A stretch of 36,758 bases of DNA from an uncultured Microbacterium sp. (GTDB lineage: Bacteria > Actinomycetota > Actinomycetes > Actinomycetales > Microbacteriaceae), in the NCBI GenBank assembly GCA_947503655.1, contig CANNEP010000026.1, forward strand, positions 1 to 36,758, read 5' to 3'. Numbering within the stretch: position 1 is the stretch's first letter; the number at the start of each line of letters is the position of its first letter. The notes under the pieces were generated by a model. The model was not told the origin of the DNA. It ran no database searches and was given only the letters and a program-made list of their open reading frames with translations. Below, one piece after another: positions 1-9,107 of this stretch. The position numbers were made by a program, and so were the translations under genes.

Positions 1-294
1 CGTTCGATCGCTCAGCACATTTCGTTCGCGAACCCGTCGTTCCTCTCGAAGGACGACGTTCCCGCAGACGAGATCGAGAAGGAGCGCGAGATCGTTACCA
101 AGATCTCGCTCGAAGAGGGCAAGCCTGAGGCTGCTCTCCCGAAGATCGTTGAGGGTCGCGTTAACTCCTTCATCAAGCAGGTTGCATTGCTCGAGCAGGA
201 CTACGCCAAGGACAACAAGCTGTCTGTTGCAGCGGTTGCGAAGGACGCCGGTATCACGGTGACCGACTTCGCCCGTTTCAAGGTCGGCGCGTAA
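1..294 (+). CDS. tsf: Elongation factor Ts, C-terminal part (partial)
   Basis: The first 97 codons visible are the C-terminal end of EF-Ts, the guanine nucleotide exchange factor that regenerates EF-Tu-GTP in translation; the N-terminal part lies left of the window. The frame is open from base 1 to TAA at 292-294. Recognisable EF-Ts features are AQHISFANPSFL, the stretch EKEREI, and the end segment VEGRVNSFIKQVALLEQDY. The C-terminus DFARFKVGA is typical of actinobacterial EF-Ts. A strong terminator follows directly, so tsf ends its transcription unit (probably rpsB-tsf) and pyrH is transcribed separately. Identification is secure. Confidence 0.95.
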   Translation, partial: RSIAQHISFANPSFLSKDDVPADEIEKEREIVTKISLEEGKPEAALPKIVEGRVNSFIKQVALLEQDYAKDNKLSVAAVAKDAGITVTDFARFKVGA

Positions 295-304
295 CACCTA
301 TGTG

Positions 305-339
305 AGGGCCCGGATCGATATATTCGATCCGGGCCCTTC
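305..339 (+). terminator. Intrinsic terminator after tsf
   Basis: A perfect 14-bp inverted repeat (AGGGCCCGGATCGA, loop TATAT, then its complement at 324-337) starts 10 nt after the tsf stop and is followed by TTCTTC. The stem is very GC-rich, so it should stop transcription from tsf before pyrH. Confidence 0.88.
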
Positions 340-391
340 TTCACGCGTCCAGGCCGGGCGCACATAAATCACAGCGATGAAAGGAGCCGCC

Positions 392-1111
392 ATGGCTACC
401 GAAGAAACCGGACGCCGTCGCGTCCTCCTGAAGCTCTCTGGTGAAGCCTTTGGTGGCGGCCAGCTCGGTGTTAACCCCGACGTTGTGAGCCAAATCGCTC
501 GTGAAATTGCCGCGGTCGTTGACACGGTTGAGGTCGCTATTGTCGTCGGTGGCGGCAACTTCTTCCGCGGTGCAGAACTGAGCCAGCGCGGCATGGACCG
601 CGGTCGTGCCGACTACATGGGCATGCTCGGAACCGTCATGAATGCCCTCGCGCTGCAAGACTTCCTGGAGCAGGCAGGTGCCGCAACGCGCGTGCAGTCC
701 GCTATCCAGATGACGCAGGTCGCAGAATCGTACATTCCGCTGCGTGCTGAGCGCCACATGCAGAAGGGCCGCGTTGTGGTCTTCGGCGCCGGCGCCGGTC
801 TCCCGTATTTCTCCACCGACACCGTCGCCGCACAGCGTGCGCTGGAAATCGGTGCTGACGAAGTTCTCGTTGCAAAGAACGGCGTCGATGGCGTTTACTC
901 CGCCGACCCGCGCGTTGACCCGAACGCTGTGAAGCTTGACCGCGTCACCTACCAGGACGCACTGCAGCAGGGTCTCAAGGTTGTTGACTCAACCGCATTC
1001 AGCCTCTGCATGGACAACAAGATGGACATGCGCGTGTTCGGTATGGAGCCGGCAGGCAACGTTACGCGTGCGCTGCTGGGCGAGCCCATCGGTACTTTGG
1101 TCACAAGCTGA
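392..1111 (+). CDS. pyrH: UMP kinase
   Basis: UMP kinase phosphorylates UMP to UDP in pyrimidine nucleotide synthesis in the cytoplasm; bacterial PyrH is a hexamer of the amino-acid-kinase fold, usually activated by GTP and inhibited by UTP. Visible signatures are [10 protein letters not shown] near residues 11-20, GGGNFFRG at 53-60, [13 protein letters not shown], and [13 protein letters not shown]. The length of 239 residues is normal. I chose ATG 392 because AAGGAG lies six bases upstream of it; the in-frame ATG at 377 would place that ribosome site inside the gene. It lies in the usual tsf-pyrH-frr order. Confidence 0.95.
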   Translation: MATEETGRRRVLLKLSGEAFGGGQLGVNPDVVSQIAREIAAVVDTVEVAIVVGGGNFFRGAELSQRGMDRGRADYMGMLGTVMNALALQDFLEQAGAATRVQSAIQMTQVAESYIPLRAERHMQKGRVVVFGAGAGLPYFSTDTVAAQRALEIGADEVLVAKNGVDGVYSADPRVDPNAVKLDRVTYQDALQQGLKVVDSTAFSLCMDNKMDMRVFGMEPAGNVTRALLGEPIGTLVTS

Positions 1112-1126
1112 CCTGCCTCCGCCTAC

Positions 1127-1132
1127 TAGACT
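1127..1132 (+). promoter_or_regulatory. Putative -10 box for frr-cdsA
   Basis: TAGACT, a good match to the actinobacterial TANNNT -10 hexamer, lies 35 nt before the frr start, leaving a leader of about 29 nt with its own GGAG. No convincing -35 was found. The same hexamer precedes gatC. Confidence 0.4.
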
Positions 1133-1167
1133 GAGAACTTGATTCTTCCTATCCGATTGGAGCACGC

Positions 1168-1722
1168 ATGATCGCCGACGTGATTGCTGAAACCCGTGGC
1201 CGCATGGAGCGCGCTGTCGAATCAGCGAAGGAAGACTTCGCCACCGTCCGAACGGGCCGCGCTAACCCGCAGCTCTTCCAGAAGATTCTGGTGGACTACT
1301 ACGGCACGCCGACGCCGCTCGCACAGCTGGCTTCGTTGAACACCCCCGAGGCACGCACGATTATCGTGACGCCCTACGACAAATCGGCGCTGAAGGCCAT
1401 TGAAGACGCCATCAGCTCGATGCCAAATCTCGGCGCAAACCCGAGCAACGACGGCAACATCGTGCGTGTCACGATGCCCGAGCTGACGGAAGACCGTCGC
1501 AAGGAGTTCGTCAAGCTGGTGAAGTCGAAGGGTGAAGACGCAAAGGTTCACGTTCGTGGCATTCGTCGTAAGGCCAAGGATGAGCTTGACACGCTGAAGA
1601 GCGAGGTCGGCGAAGATGAGGTCGCTCGTGGCGAGAAGGAGCTTGACGCTCTCACCCGTGCGCACACTGACCTCATTGACGAAGCGCTGAAGCGCAAAGA
1701 GGCAGAGCTCCTCGAGGTCTGA
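1168..1722 (+). CDS. frr: Ribosome recycling factor
   Basis: Ribosome recycling factor splits post-termination ribosomes together with EF-G so that subunits can be reused. The 184-residue length and the sequence are typical: [14 protein letters not shown] near the N-terminus, the [14 protein letters not shown] loop region of domain II, and the C-terminal helical half with [25 protein letters not shown] sequence ending [16 protein letters not shown] 1168 has TTGGAGC at the right spacing. The stop is four bases before the cdsA start, so frr, cdsA and the next gene form one tight operon. Confidence 0.95.
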   Translation: MIADVIAETRGRMERAVESAKEDFATVRTGRANPQLFQKILVDYYGTPTPLAQLASLNTPEARTIIVTPYDKSALKAIEDAISSMPNLGANPSNDGNIVRVTMPELTEDRRKEFVKLVKSKGEDAKVHVRGIRRKAKDELDTLKSEVGEDEVARGEKELDALTRAHTDLIDEALKRKEAELLEV

Positions 1723-1726
1723 CGTT

Positions 1727-2743
1727 ATGAGCGCCGATCCCCAGGACGATGCGCTCGAGTCACCGCTCGACGCGCAGCACGACGACGCCACGAGCTCCGG
1801 GCACGGTGCGGCAGCTCAGTTTGAGGCGCGCCGTGCTGAATTTCGCGACCAGGTCGCAACCGCGCGCGAGCACTTCGAAGAAGTAAACGAAAAGATCAAG
1901 CAGCGGACGGGCCGCGACCTCATCCTCGCGGTCCTGTCCGGGCTTGTTCTTGCCGCGATCGTTTTTGGCTCGCTGCTGTTCTTGCCGTCGCTGTTCGCGA
2001 GCATTGTGATCGTCGTCAGCGGTCTTGCGACGTTTGAGCTTGCGCGTGCCCTGGAAACCGGTGGCCGTAAGGTCGACGTCTGGGTGCAGATCGCCGGCGC
2101 CGTGGCGCTTGCCGCCACCGGTTATTTCGGCAGCGCTCTGTGGCAACTCTGGGTCATGACGTTTGCCGTTGTCGCCGTGCTGATCGTGTGGCGCATGGTC
2201 GCGCAGATGGCGGCGCGCGACGGACGCACGTACGGCGACGTGCTGGCTGATATCGCTGCGGCCGGTTTCTTGCCCATGTACGTGCCGTTTCTGCTCGCGC
2301 TGGTGCTTATCTTGCAGCAGCAGCCCAACGGTGCCGCGTGGATTCTCACGTTCATCATCGTTGTGATCTCTGCTGACACAGGTGCATACGCGGTTGGGGT
2401 TTGGATCGGCAAGCACCCCATGGTTCCCCGCGTGAGCCCGAAGAAAACGTGGGAAGGCTTCGCCGGTGCCGCACTCGCTGCGACCACGGCGGCGACGCTG
2501 CTCGCATACTTTGTGCTTGACCTGCCGTTGTGGGCTGGTGTCATCATGGGTCTCGTGATTCTGGTGACCGCAACACTCGGAGACCTGGGAGAGTCGCTCA
2601 TTAAGCGCGACCTGGGAATCAAAGACATGAGCTCGTGGATTCCGGGTCATGGCGGCCTGCTTGATCGCCTCGACTCGATTTTGCCGTCGGCTGCCGCGAC
2701 GCTCGCGCTCTGCTACTGGCTCACTCCGTTGGTAGGTGCATGA
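1727..2743 (+). CDS. cdsA: Phosphatidate cytidylyltransferase (CDP-diglyceride synthase)
   Basis: Integral membrane enzyme making CDP-diacylglycerol from CTP and phosphatidic acid, the branch point to phosphatidylglycerol, cardiolipin and phosphatidylinositol. The diagnostic CDS signature is complete near residues 290-317: S..KRDLGIKD.....PGHGGLLDR. About seven to eight hydrophobic segments follow a hydrophilic, charged N-terminal extension of some 60 residues, which is probably cytoplasmic. At 338 residues it is slightly longer than the enterobacterial enzyme, as is usual in actinobacteria because of that extension. Its stop codon overlaps the next start (ATGATG). Confidence 0.93.
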   Translation: MSADPQDDALESPLDAQHDDATSSGHGAAAQFEARRAEFRDQVATAREHFEEVNEKIKQRTGRDLILAVLSGLVLAAIVFGSLLFLPSLFASIVIVVSGLATFELARALETGGRKVDVWVQIAGAVALAATGYFGSALWQLWVMTFAVVAVLIVWRMVAQMAARDGRTYGDVLADIAAAGFLPMYVPFLLALVLILQQQPNGAAWILTFIIVVISADTGAYAVGVWIGKHPMVPRVSPKKTWEGFAGAALAATTAATLLAYFVLDLPLWAGVIMGLVILVTATLGDLGESLIKRDLGIKDMSSWIPGHGGLLDRLDSILPSAAATLALCYWLTPLVGA

Positions 2744-3303
2744 TGTCGGCTGCCGTATTCCCGCTGACATCTGGTCGTGAAAAGGGCTACGAACAACGTG
2801 CCGTTGACGCTTTTCTTGCGCAGGCCCGCGCGGCATTCGAGCGCCGCGAGGGTGCTCCGACGGTGACGTCGCAAGCCATTCGCGAAGTCGCCTTCCCGCT
2901 CGTCAAAGAGGGATACTCCATATCGCACGTTGATGGCGCACTCGGGCGAATTGAAGATGCGTTTGCTGCTCGCGAGCGCGACGCTGCAATGCGCCGCGAA
3001 GGCGCTCGCGTGTGGGTCGATAACGCACGCGAAGCTGCCGAAGAGATTCTGCAGCACCTGTCGCGTCCGGCAAAACAGCGCTTTGCCCGAACCTCAGCGC
3101 TCACCTACGGATACCGGGTCGATGAGGTCGACATCGTGGCAGACAAGCTCGTTGCGTTCCTTGAGCGCGGCCACCTCGTCACCGTAGAACAGGTGCGCGC
3201 GGCAGCGTTTCGGATGCAGCGCCGTGGCTACCGCGAAGAGCAGGTCGACGCGCTGCTCGATGCTGTTGTTGACGTGATGCTGGCGGTTTCTCCTACGCGC
3301 TAA
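2740..3303 (+). CDS. DivIVA (DivI1A-type) repeat protein
   Basis: A soluble 187-residue protein with three copies of the short DivI1A motif, in which F-P-(x)-GY-(x)-VD-(x)-L is the core: FPLTSGREKGYEQRAVDAFL near residue 6, FPLVKEGYSISHVDGAL near 50, and FRMQRRGYREEQVDALLD near 160. In DivIVA/Wag31 this motif forms the N-terminal membrane-curvature-sensing region; repeats without the long coiled coil are known in actinobacteria but their function is unclear. The start is ATG 2740, overlapping the cdsA stop, with ATG 2743 as an alternative. Coupling to cdsA suggests a link between lipid synthesis and the cell pole or division site, which is inference. Confidence 0.7.
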   Translation: MMSAAVFPLTSGREKGYEQRAVDAFLAQARAAFERREGAPTVTSQAIREVAFPLVKEGYSISHVDGALGRIEDAFAARERDAAMRREGARVWVDNAREAAEEILQHLSRPAKQRFARTSALTYGYRVDEVDIVADKLVAFLERGHLVTVEQVRAAAFRMQRRGYREEQVDALLDAVVDVMLAVSPTR

Positions 3304-3326
3304 TGGCTTGTTCAGGCAAGCGTGGG

Positions 3327-3332
3327 TACACT
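3327..3332 (+). promoter_or_regulatory. Putative -10 box for the transglycosylase-like gene
   Basis: TACACT lies 9 nt before the GTG at 3342, and there is no Shine-Dalgarno sequence before that GTG. This resembles the leaderless arrangement of other genes in the window, though the spacing is 2-3 nt longer. Confidence 0.35.
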
Positions 3333-3341
3333 GGAAACACT

Positions 3342-4043
<702 letters not shown>

Positions 4044-4052
4044 GTCGCTGTC

Positions 4053-4337
4053 ATGCCACGGTCTAATCGCCGTCGTCGTGACAACACCGACGACGATTCA
4101 TTCGAGCGTTTTCTCGGCGGCATGAAGCGTACCGAGAGCCGTCGCGGCCTCGAGTATTATGTGCAACCCGTGTCGCCTGCGAAAGCGCTCAAGGAGTACA
4201 CGTGCCCCGGGTGCTCGCAGATTGTTCCGCTCGGCGTCGCACACCTTGTGGTGTGGCGCGCCGATGGCATCATGGGCGACGCGGCTGACCTCGCCGCGCG
4301 TCGACACTGGCACACACACTGTTGGAGGACGAGTTGA
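4053..4337 (+). CDS. Small zinc-ribbon-like hypothetical protein
   Basis: A 94-residue basic protein with no function I can name. The C-terminal half has the pattern C51-P-G-C54, then H64, then H85-W-H-T-H89-C90, which would suit a single zinc site of treble-clef or HNH-like shape; the N-terminal third (MPRSNRRRRDN) is positively charged and may touch nucleic acid. Similar short proteins in this family are often labelled ATP/GTP-binding proteins without support. Its stop TGA overlaps the TTG start of the hydrolase gene, so the two are probably translationally coupled. There is no clear ribosome site before ATG 4053. Confidence 0.7.
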   Translation: MPRSNRRRRDNTDDDSFERFLGGMKRTESRRGLEYYVQPVSPAKALKEYTCPGCSQIVPLGVAHLVVWRADGIMGDAADLAARRHWHTHCWRTS

Positions 4338-5047
4338 CTGAGATCCGCGGCCCACGAGAGCTTCCGGCGCGCCGGGAGAACATCGAGTTGCAGACCGCTG
4401 ACGGCCTCACCCTCGTCGGTGAACTCGCGTTGCCTCTGACGGCGGAGCCTGTCGCCACCCTCGTCACTCTGCACCCTCTGCCCACGCACGGTGGCTTCAT
4501 GGACTCGCACATCCTGCGCAAGGCCGCAGCTCGTCTGCCCGCATTGGCTGATCTCGCGGTGCTTCGTTTCAACACCCGCGGAACCACGTCACAGCGCGGA
4601 ACCAGTGAGGGTGCGTTTGATGGCGGTGTGGCTGAGCAGCACGACGTGGCCGCCGCCATGGCGTTTGTCAGCGAACGTGGTCTGCCAAACCCGTGGCTCG
4701 TGGGCTGGTCATTCGGTACGGAGCTGGCGCTGAAGTACGGCCGTCACCACGACATTCTCGGTGCGATCCTATTGTCGCCGCCGCTGCATCGCGCGACCGC
4801 TGATGAAGTCGCAGCGTGGGCGGGCGACGAGCGTCGTCTCGTTGCGCTCATTCCCGAACACGATGACTACCTGAAGCCCGCTGAGGCGGCCGAGCGCTTT
4901 GCGTCGGTGCCGGAGATCGAGCTCATCAACGTCGACGACGGTAAGCACCTCTGGGTGGGGGAGACGCAGACCCGTCGTGTCCTCGATGAGATCGTGCGTG
5001 TCGTCAATCCCACAGCGCTGCCGATGCCAACCGAGTGGGCTGACTAG
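4334..5047 (+). CDS. Alpha/beta hydrolase
   Basis: A 237-residue cytoplasmic alpha/beta hydrolase. The nucleophile elbow is GWSFG with Ser126; LVTLHPLPTHGG carries the early oxyanion-hole region; VLRFNTRGT follows strand four; an acid in PEHDDYLKP and the histidine in DGKHLWVG complete a plausible triad. It belongs with the short-lid dienelactone-hydrolase/KANL3-like hydrolases; the substrate cannot be told. I chose TTG 4334: GGAGG lies five bases upstream and the codon overlaps the TGA of the preceding gene (TTGA). The stop is only two bases from that of the convergent permease gene, with no room for a terminator. Confidence 0.85.
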   Translation: MTEIRGPRELPARRENIELQTADGLTLVGELALPLTAEPVATLVTLHPLPTHGGFMDSHILRKAAARLPALADLAVLRFNTRGTTSQRGTSEGAFDGGVAEQHDVAAAMAFVSERGLPNPWLVGWSFGTELALKYGRHHDILGAILLSPPLHRATADEVAAWAGDERRLVALIPEHDDYLKPAEAAERFASVPEIELINVDDGKHLWVGETQTRRVLDEIVRVVNPTALPMPTEWAD

Positions 5048-5049
5048 GC

Positions 5050-6108
5050 TCAGCGTTCGTTCTGTTGCGGGATGATCACCTGGCGGTAGATGATCAGCAG
5101 GCTCGCTGCGACCGGAATCGCGATGAGCGCGCCCAAGAGCCCCAGTAGGGCCGCACCGGCAAGCGCGGCAATCACGACGACCGCACCGGGAATCGAGACG
5201 GCGCGGTTCATGATGCGCGGTGACAGGAAGTACGCCTCCACCTGCATGTAGATGAAGTAGTAGATTGCCGCGGCGATCGCCGTCTGCGCGGATCCGACGT
5301 CGGGGATCAAACAGGCCAGGATAATGAGGATCGAACCGGTCAGCGTTCCGACGAGCGGAATGAGGCTGGAGAAGAATGCCACCACGGCCAGCACAGCGGC
5401 AAACGGCGCGTTGATGATGTTGAGGAAGATGAACGACAGGATGCCGTTGATCAGGCCGAGACTCACCTGGCCGATGACGTAGAAGCCGACGGAGTCGGTG
5501 ATCTGGTCGCTCAGGTCAACGAACCGTTCGCGGCGCGAAGCCGGAACCAGCTGGTTGACAGCCGCTTTCAGGTGCGGCGTCGAGGCAGTGAGGTAGATCG
5601 TCAGAATGAGCACGATGAACGCGCCAGCGAGGCCGCCCAGAATATTGAGGCTGAATTGCCACACTTCGCCGGCGTAGTTCTGGATATTACTCAGCACGAA
5701 GTTCTGTGCCTCTTGGAAGACCAGCTCGACATCGACGCCGGGCAATCTTTCCTGAGCCCACGTCAGGAAATCCTCGTAGGACCCCTGTTGGTTCAACTGG
5801 TTAATAACCGTCGTGATCTGGTTCACCAGCTGAGTGATCTGCTCCACAATGATCGGCAGCACGATTAAGACGACGCCGGCAAAGAGGCCGAGAATTCCGA
5901 AGACGGTGAGGGTGACAGCGAGCCAGCGGGGCAGCCCACGGCGTTCGAAGAACGAGACCACCGGATCCAGTCCCAGGCTCAGAAAGAGTGCGGTGCCGAC
6001 GTACAACAGGATCGTCGACAGCCCCTGCACGGCCGAAATAATTAACAGGCCAACGCCGACGCCCAGGGTCGCAACCAGGGCGGTGCGGAAGGGATTGTGA
6101 ATCTTCAC
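5050..6108 (-). CDS. AI-2E family transporter (PerM/YdiK-like permease)
   Basis: Polytopic membrane protein of 352 residues in the AI-2E transporter superfamily, whose members export small molecules or exchange ions; export of AI-2 is shown only for a few. The layout is typical: two N-terminal helices (ALVATLGVGVGLLIISAVQG and ILLYVGTALFLSLGLDPVV), another after WLAVTLTVFGILGL, a long amphipathic extracytoplasmic segment (about residues 100-180), then four to five helices with PLVGTLTGSILIIL and the C-terminal GALIAIPVAASLLIIYRQ. GTG 6108 is preceded by GAGGAG at five bases, and TACTCT (6133-6138, minus strand) is a likely -10; the frame stays open further upstream but without coding character. 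Confidence 0.85.
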   Translation of the reverse strand: MKIHNPFRTALVATLGVGVGLLIISAVQGLSTILLYVGTALFLSLGLDPVVSFFERRGLPRWLAVTLTVFGILGLFAGVVLIVLPIIVEQITQLVNQITTVINQLNQQGSYEDFLTWAQERLPGVDVELVFQEAQNFVLSNIQNYAGEVWQFSLNILGGLAGAFIVLILTIYLTASTPHLKAAVNQLVPASRRERFVDLSDQITDSVGFYVIGQVSLGLINGILSFIFLNIINAPFAAVLAVVAFFSSLIPLVGTLTGSILIILACLIPDVGSAQTAIAAAIYYFIYMQVEAYFLSPRIMNRAVSIPGAVVVIAALAGAALLGLLGALIAIPVAASLLIIYRQVIIPQQNER

Positions 6109-6263
6109 CGAACTCCTCACAGAACTCAGGCCAGAGTAACCCCAACGACCCCCTTCAGCAGGATGCGCACGCATGTCGGGGCAACTTTCAGTGATGTTCG
6201 CTAACCTGAAATGTCGAGAATCAAGCGATCGGCGCTCGGCGCCGTCGCGAAGGAGTTCATTTC

Positions 6264-8120
6264 GTGCGATTTTTATTGGCTGTTGTGTCGTTCTGCCTGG
6301 CGTTTCTGTGCGCTGCGGTCGGAGTCGGCCAACGCACCCTGTGGCTCGGGCCGAACAGCCACCAGGAGCAGTTTCCGGTCGAAGCGAGCGAGAAGTACAC
6401 CCTCGTTGACGCTGGTGTTCTTGGCTACCTGCCCGGTGGTCAGACGCTGATCGCACGTGGTGAAGGAGACATCTTCGCCGCTTACGGTCGCACCAGCGAC
6501 ATGGTCGCGTGGCTCGCTGACACGTCGTACAACCACGTTGTGGTGGAAAAGGTCGATGGCGAAAAGAAGATTGTTTCGTCTGTTGTTGACGCGGTGGTCG
6601 TAGAAGAAGAAACCGCAGATGAAGCGGTTGCCGAGCCGACGCCAACTCCGGCGGCAACCCCAGAGGGTGAAGTCGCGGTCGAACCCGGACGCAACCCTGC
6701 TGGTTCCGATCTTTGGATCGCCGAGTTCTCCGATGTCGACTCCCTCATTCAGACCTTCAACCTGCCGGCCGACATGAGCGTTCTGGTTGCTGCCGACGGC
6801 ACGGTGCCAGCACCGGCCGATATTTCGGCAAAGTGGACCCTCGATAACTCGACGCCGATGGCCGGCCCCCTGATGGTCGCCGGTGGCATTTTCGCCCTCA
6901 TTGGTGTCGTGCTGTACGCCCTCGGTATTCGTCACATGCGCCGCAAGCGCGGACCGCGTCGCCGCGGACTTCCGCCGCTTCCGGTGACGGAACCATTGAG
7001 CCTGGCTGAGATTGAAGAGGCTGAGGGCAAGGGCGTGATTTCGTCGACGCCGAAGAAGACGGAGCGTCGTGCCCTTGTGGTGCTGCCGCTGATTCTGGTG
7101 TCTTCGCTCGCCCTTTCGGGGTGCTCGCCCGACGTCTGGCCGCAGGCAGGCAACGAAACGCCGACGCCCACCCCGACGCCCACCGTCATCGCGCCGGAAG
7201 ACCAGAAGGCCCCCGTGCTGCTGGAGTCTCAGGCGACGCGCATCATGACGAAGATTTCTGAGGCTGCCGCTGCCGCCGACACCAGCCTTGATGCCGCCAC
7301 CGCCGGCGAACGACTCAGCGGCCCCGTGCTCGAGGCCCGTTCGGTCAACTACACGCTGCGCGCCAAGATTGCGGAATACGCGGCTCCGTCTGCGGTGCCC
7401 GCAAATTGGACCATCCTGCTCCCGCAGGCGGCCGACACGTGGCCGCGCTCGTTCCTGGCGATCTACAAGGACGACTCTGACACCACGATCCCGCCGGTCA
7501 TCATGATGGCGACGCAGGCAGACCCGTGGGCCAACTACAAGCTGACGTACGCCGGTCAGATGGAAGCGTCAGCCGTTGTGCCGGGGCTCGCTCCCGCAGA
7601 CATTGGCGCGACGCTCGTGAACCCGGATAACCAATTCTTGCTGGTGCCGCCGAACGACCTCGCGGCCATGTACTCCGACATCATCGAGAACGGCGAGAAC
7701 AGCGAGTTCGCGGCGATCTATGACCTCGCGGGCGACCAGTTCCGCGGCCAGCTGCTTGCTAAGCGGCAGGAGAGCCTGGACGCCTTCAACACGACCGCTG
7801 CTGGCACGGGTGAGATGACGTTTGCGTCGGCACCGGGAACGGAAGCACCGGTCGCGCTCGCGACGCTCGACAGCGGTGCAATCGTTGCGGTGACCGTGAA
7901 CGACACCGAGTCGCCCCGTTCGATCAACGCCGACGCGGTAATTCGTATCGGTGAGAACCCCGTGCTGACGACGCTGACGGGTGTCACGGAGGCCCCGACG
8001 GGCTTCTTGACCACCTACACGAACCAGCTGTTCTTCTACGTGCCAGCGCAGGGTTCCACTGAGCAGATTCGTCTGCTCGGATACTCATCGTCCATCCTGA
8101 AGTCTGAGGTTCTTCCATGA
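6264..8120 (+). CDS. Membrane protein with internal lipobox, unknown function
   Basis: A 618-residue envelope protein I cannot assign. Residues 1-22 are a signal or anchor helix; 23-198 form an extracytoplasmic domain with a PTPTPAATPEGE linker; 201-222 is a second helix (GPLMVAGGIFALIGVVLYAL), followed by a very basic cytoplasmic loop (MRRKRGPRRRG). Residues 270-286 are a third hydrophobic segment ending in a perfect lipobox, LALSGC, with Cys287, then ETPTPTPTPT and a 320-residue C-terminal domain. An internal lipobox is odd and suggests fusion of a membrane protein and a lipoprotein. GTG 6264 has AAGGAG about 10 bases upstream. Its stop overlaps the next ATG, so the two are co-translated. 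Confidence 0.8.
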   Translation: MRFLLAVVSFCLAFLCAAVGVGQRTLWLGPNSHQEQFPVEASEKYTLVDAGVLGYLPGGQTLIARGEGDIFAAYGRTSDMVAWLADTSYNHVVVEKVDGEKKIVSSVVDAVVVEEETADEAVAEPTPTPAATPEGEVAVEPGRNPAGSDLWIAEFSDVDSLIQTFNLPADMSVLVAADGTVPAPADISAKWTLDNSTPMAGPLMVAGGIFALIGVVLYALGIRHMRRKRGPRRRGLPPLPVTEPLSLAEIEEAEGKGVISSTPKKTERRALVVLPLILVSSLALSGCSPDVWPQAGNETPTPTPTPTVIAPEDQKAPVLLESQATRIMTKISEAAAAADTSLDAATAGERLSGPVLEARSVNYTLRAKIAEYAAPSAVPANWTILLPQAADTWPRSFLAIYKDDSDTTIPPVIMMATQADPWANYKLTYAGQMEASAVVPGLAPADIGATLVNPDNQFLLVPPNDLAAMYSDIIENGENSEFAAIYDLAGDQFRGQLLAKRQESLDAFNTTAAGTGEMTFASAPGTEAPVALATLDSGAIVAVTVNDTESPRSINADAVIRIGENPVLTTLTGVTEAPTGFLTTYTNQLFFYVPAQGSTEQIRLLGYSSSILKSEVLP

Positions 8121-9040
8121 GTGAACAAGCCCCCGGAGCCGTCTTGCGCGGCGCTGTCGACCTGTCGAGCCTGCGTAACCGCGCGAACCAGCCCGCGGCT
8201 TCGAACGCCGCAGCGTCTGATGCACCGTCGTACATCGTCGACATCACCGATGCGACTTTCCAGCAGGTGCTCGACATCAGCCGCGGTGTTCCCGTCGTCG
8301 TTGACATGTGGGCGGGGCGCAGCGAAGCCAGCACCCAGCTCAGCGCGACGCTGGAGAAGGTCGTCACGGAGCTTGCCGGCCGCCTGCTGCTCGCGAAGGT
8401 CGAGATCGAACGCAACCCGCAGATCGCTCAGGCCTTCCGCGCGCAGTCGATCCCGCTCGTCGTTGCTCTCGTCAACGGAGCTCCGGTTCCGCTGTTCCAA
8501 AGTGCCGTCACCGAAGAGCAGGTGCGTGCCACGTTCGACCAGCTTTTCGAGCTAGCGACGCAACAGGGCGTGACCCAGGTCCTTGGCGGCGCTCAGGAAG
8601 ACGGTGAGGAAAAGGCGGAACCAGAACTGCCACCCCTGCACCAAGAAGCTTTCGTCGCTATTGAAGCTGGCGATTACGCCACCGCGATCACCGCGTACGA
8701 GAAGGCCCTGGCCGAGAACCCGCGCGACGACGAAGCACGTGCCGGCCTCGGCCAGGTCAAGCTGCTGCACCGCGCGCAGAGCCTCAACCTGCAGGAAGTT
8801 CGCGACGCTGCCGCGGCGAACCCGCGCGACGTGCAAGCGCAGTTGAACATCGCCGACCTCGACCTCGCTGGCGGCCACGTTGAAGACGCGTTTGGTCGCC
8901 TCCTCGACCTGTTCGCTGAGCTGCCGAGCGACGAGCGCACGCCGGTGCGTGAGCGCCTGCTGGAGCTGTTTGGTCTCGTCGGCGACGCTGACGCCCGCGT
9001 GATCCGCGCCCGCAGCCGCCTCACGTCGCTCCTGTTCTAG
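8117..9040 (+). CDS. Thioredoxin-TPR protein (CnoX/YbbN-like) without active-site cysteines
   Basis: A 307-residue cytoplasmic protein with a thioredoxin fold (about residues 35-145: VVVDMWAGRSEASTQLS, then SIPLVVALVNGAPV) and C-terminal tetratricopeptide-like helices (AFVAIEAGDYATAITAYEKAL, then NPRDDEARAGLGQVKLL). This matches YbbN/CnoX, a holdase chaperone passing clients to GroEL or DnaK. The WCxxC position reads WAGRSEAS and the protein has no cysteine there, so it cannot do dithiol chemistry; the E. coli protein also lacks a full CXXC. It overlaps the preceding envelope gene by ATGA and is followed by a strong terminator. Confidence 0.85.
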   Translation: MSEQAPGAVLRGAVDLSSLRNRANQPAASNAAASDAPSYIVDITDATFQQVLDISRGVPVVVDMWAGRSEASTQLSATLEKVVTELAGRLLLAKVEIERNPQIAQAFRAQSIPLVVALVNGAPVPLFQSAVTEEQVRATFDQLFELATQQGVTQVLGGAQEDGEEKAEPELPPLHQEAFVAIEAGDYATAITAYEKALAENPRDDEARAGLGQVKLLHRAQSLNLQEVRDAAAANPRDVQAQLNIADLDLAGGHVEDAFGRLLDLFAELPSDERTPVRERLLELFGLVGDADARVIRARSRLTSLLF

Positions 9041-9045
9041 AACTT

Positions 9046-9089
9046 CGAAACGCCCCGACGTGTTTTTGTACGTCGGGGCGTTTCGTTTT
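9046..9089. terminator. Strong bidirectional terminator between the CnoX-like gene and glgB
   Basis: A perfect 16-bp stem, CGAAACGCCCCGACGT paired with 9070-9085, with an 8-nt loop, begins six bases after the stop of the plus-strand gene and ends in TTTTG. The stop of convergent glgB lies 22 nt away and the stem reads well on either strand, so it probably serves both genes. Confidence 0.9.
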
Positions 9090-9107
9090 GCTCTTGTCGC
9101 GTTCTCG

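Noticed and set aside
6109..6657. Upstream extension of the AI-2E permease frame to 535 residues
   Set aside because: The extra 180 residues lie antisense to the next gene, are Arg/Cys-rich and unlike the family; GTG 6108 has a good ribosome site.
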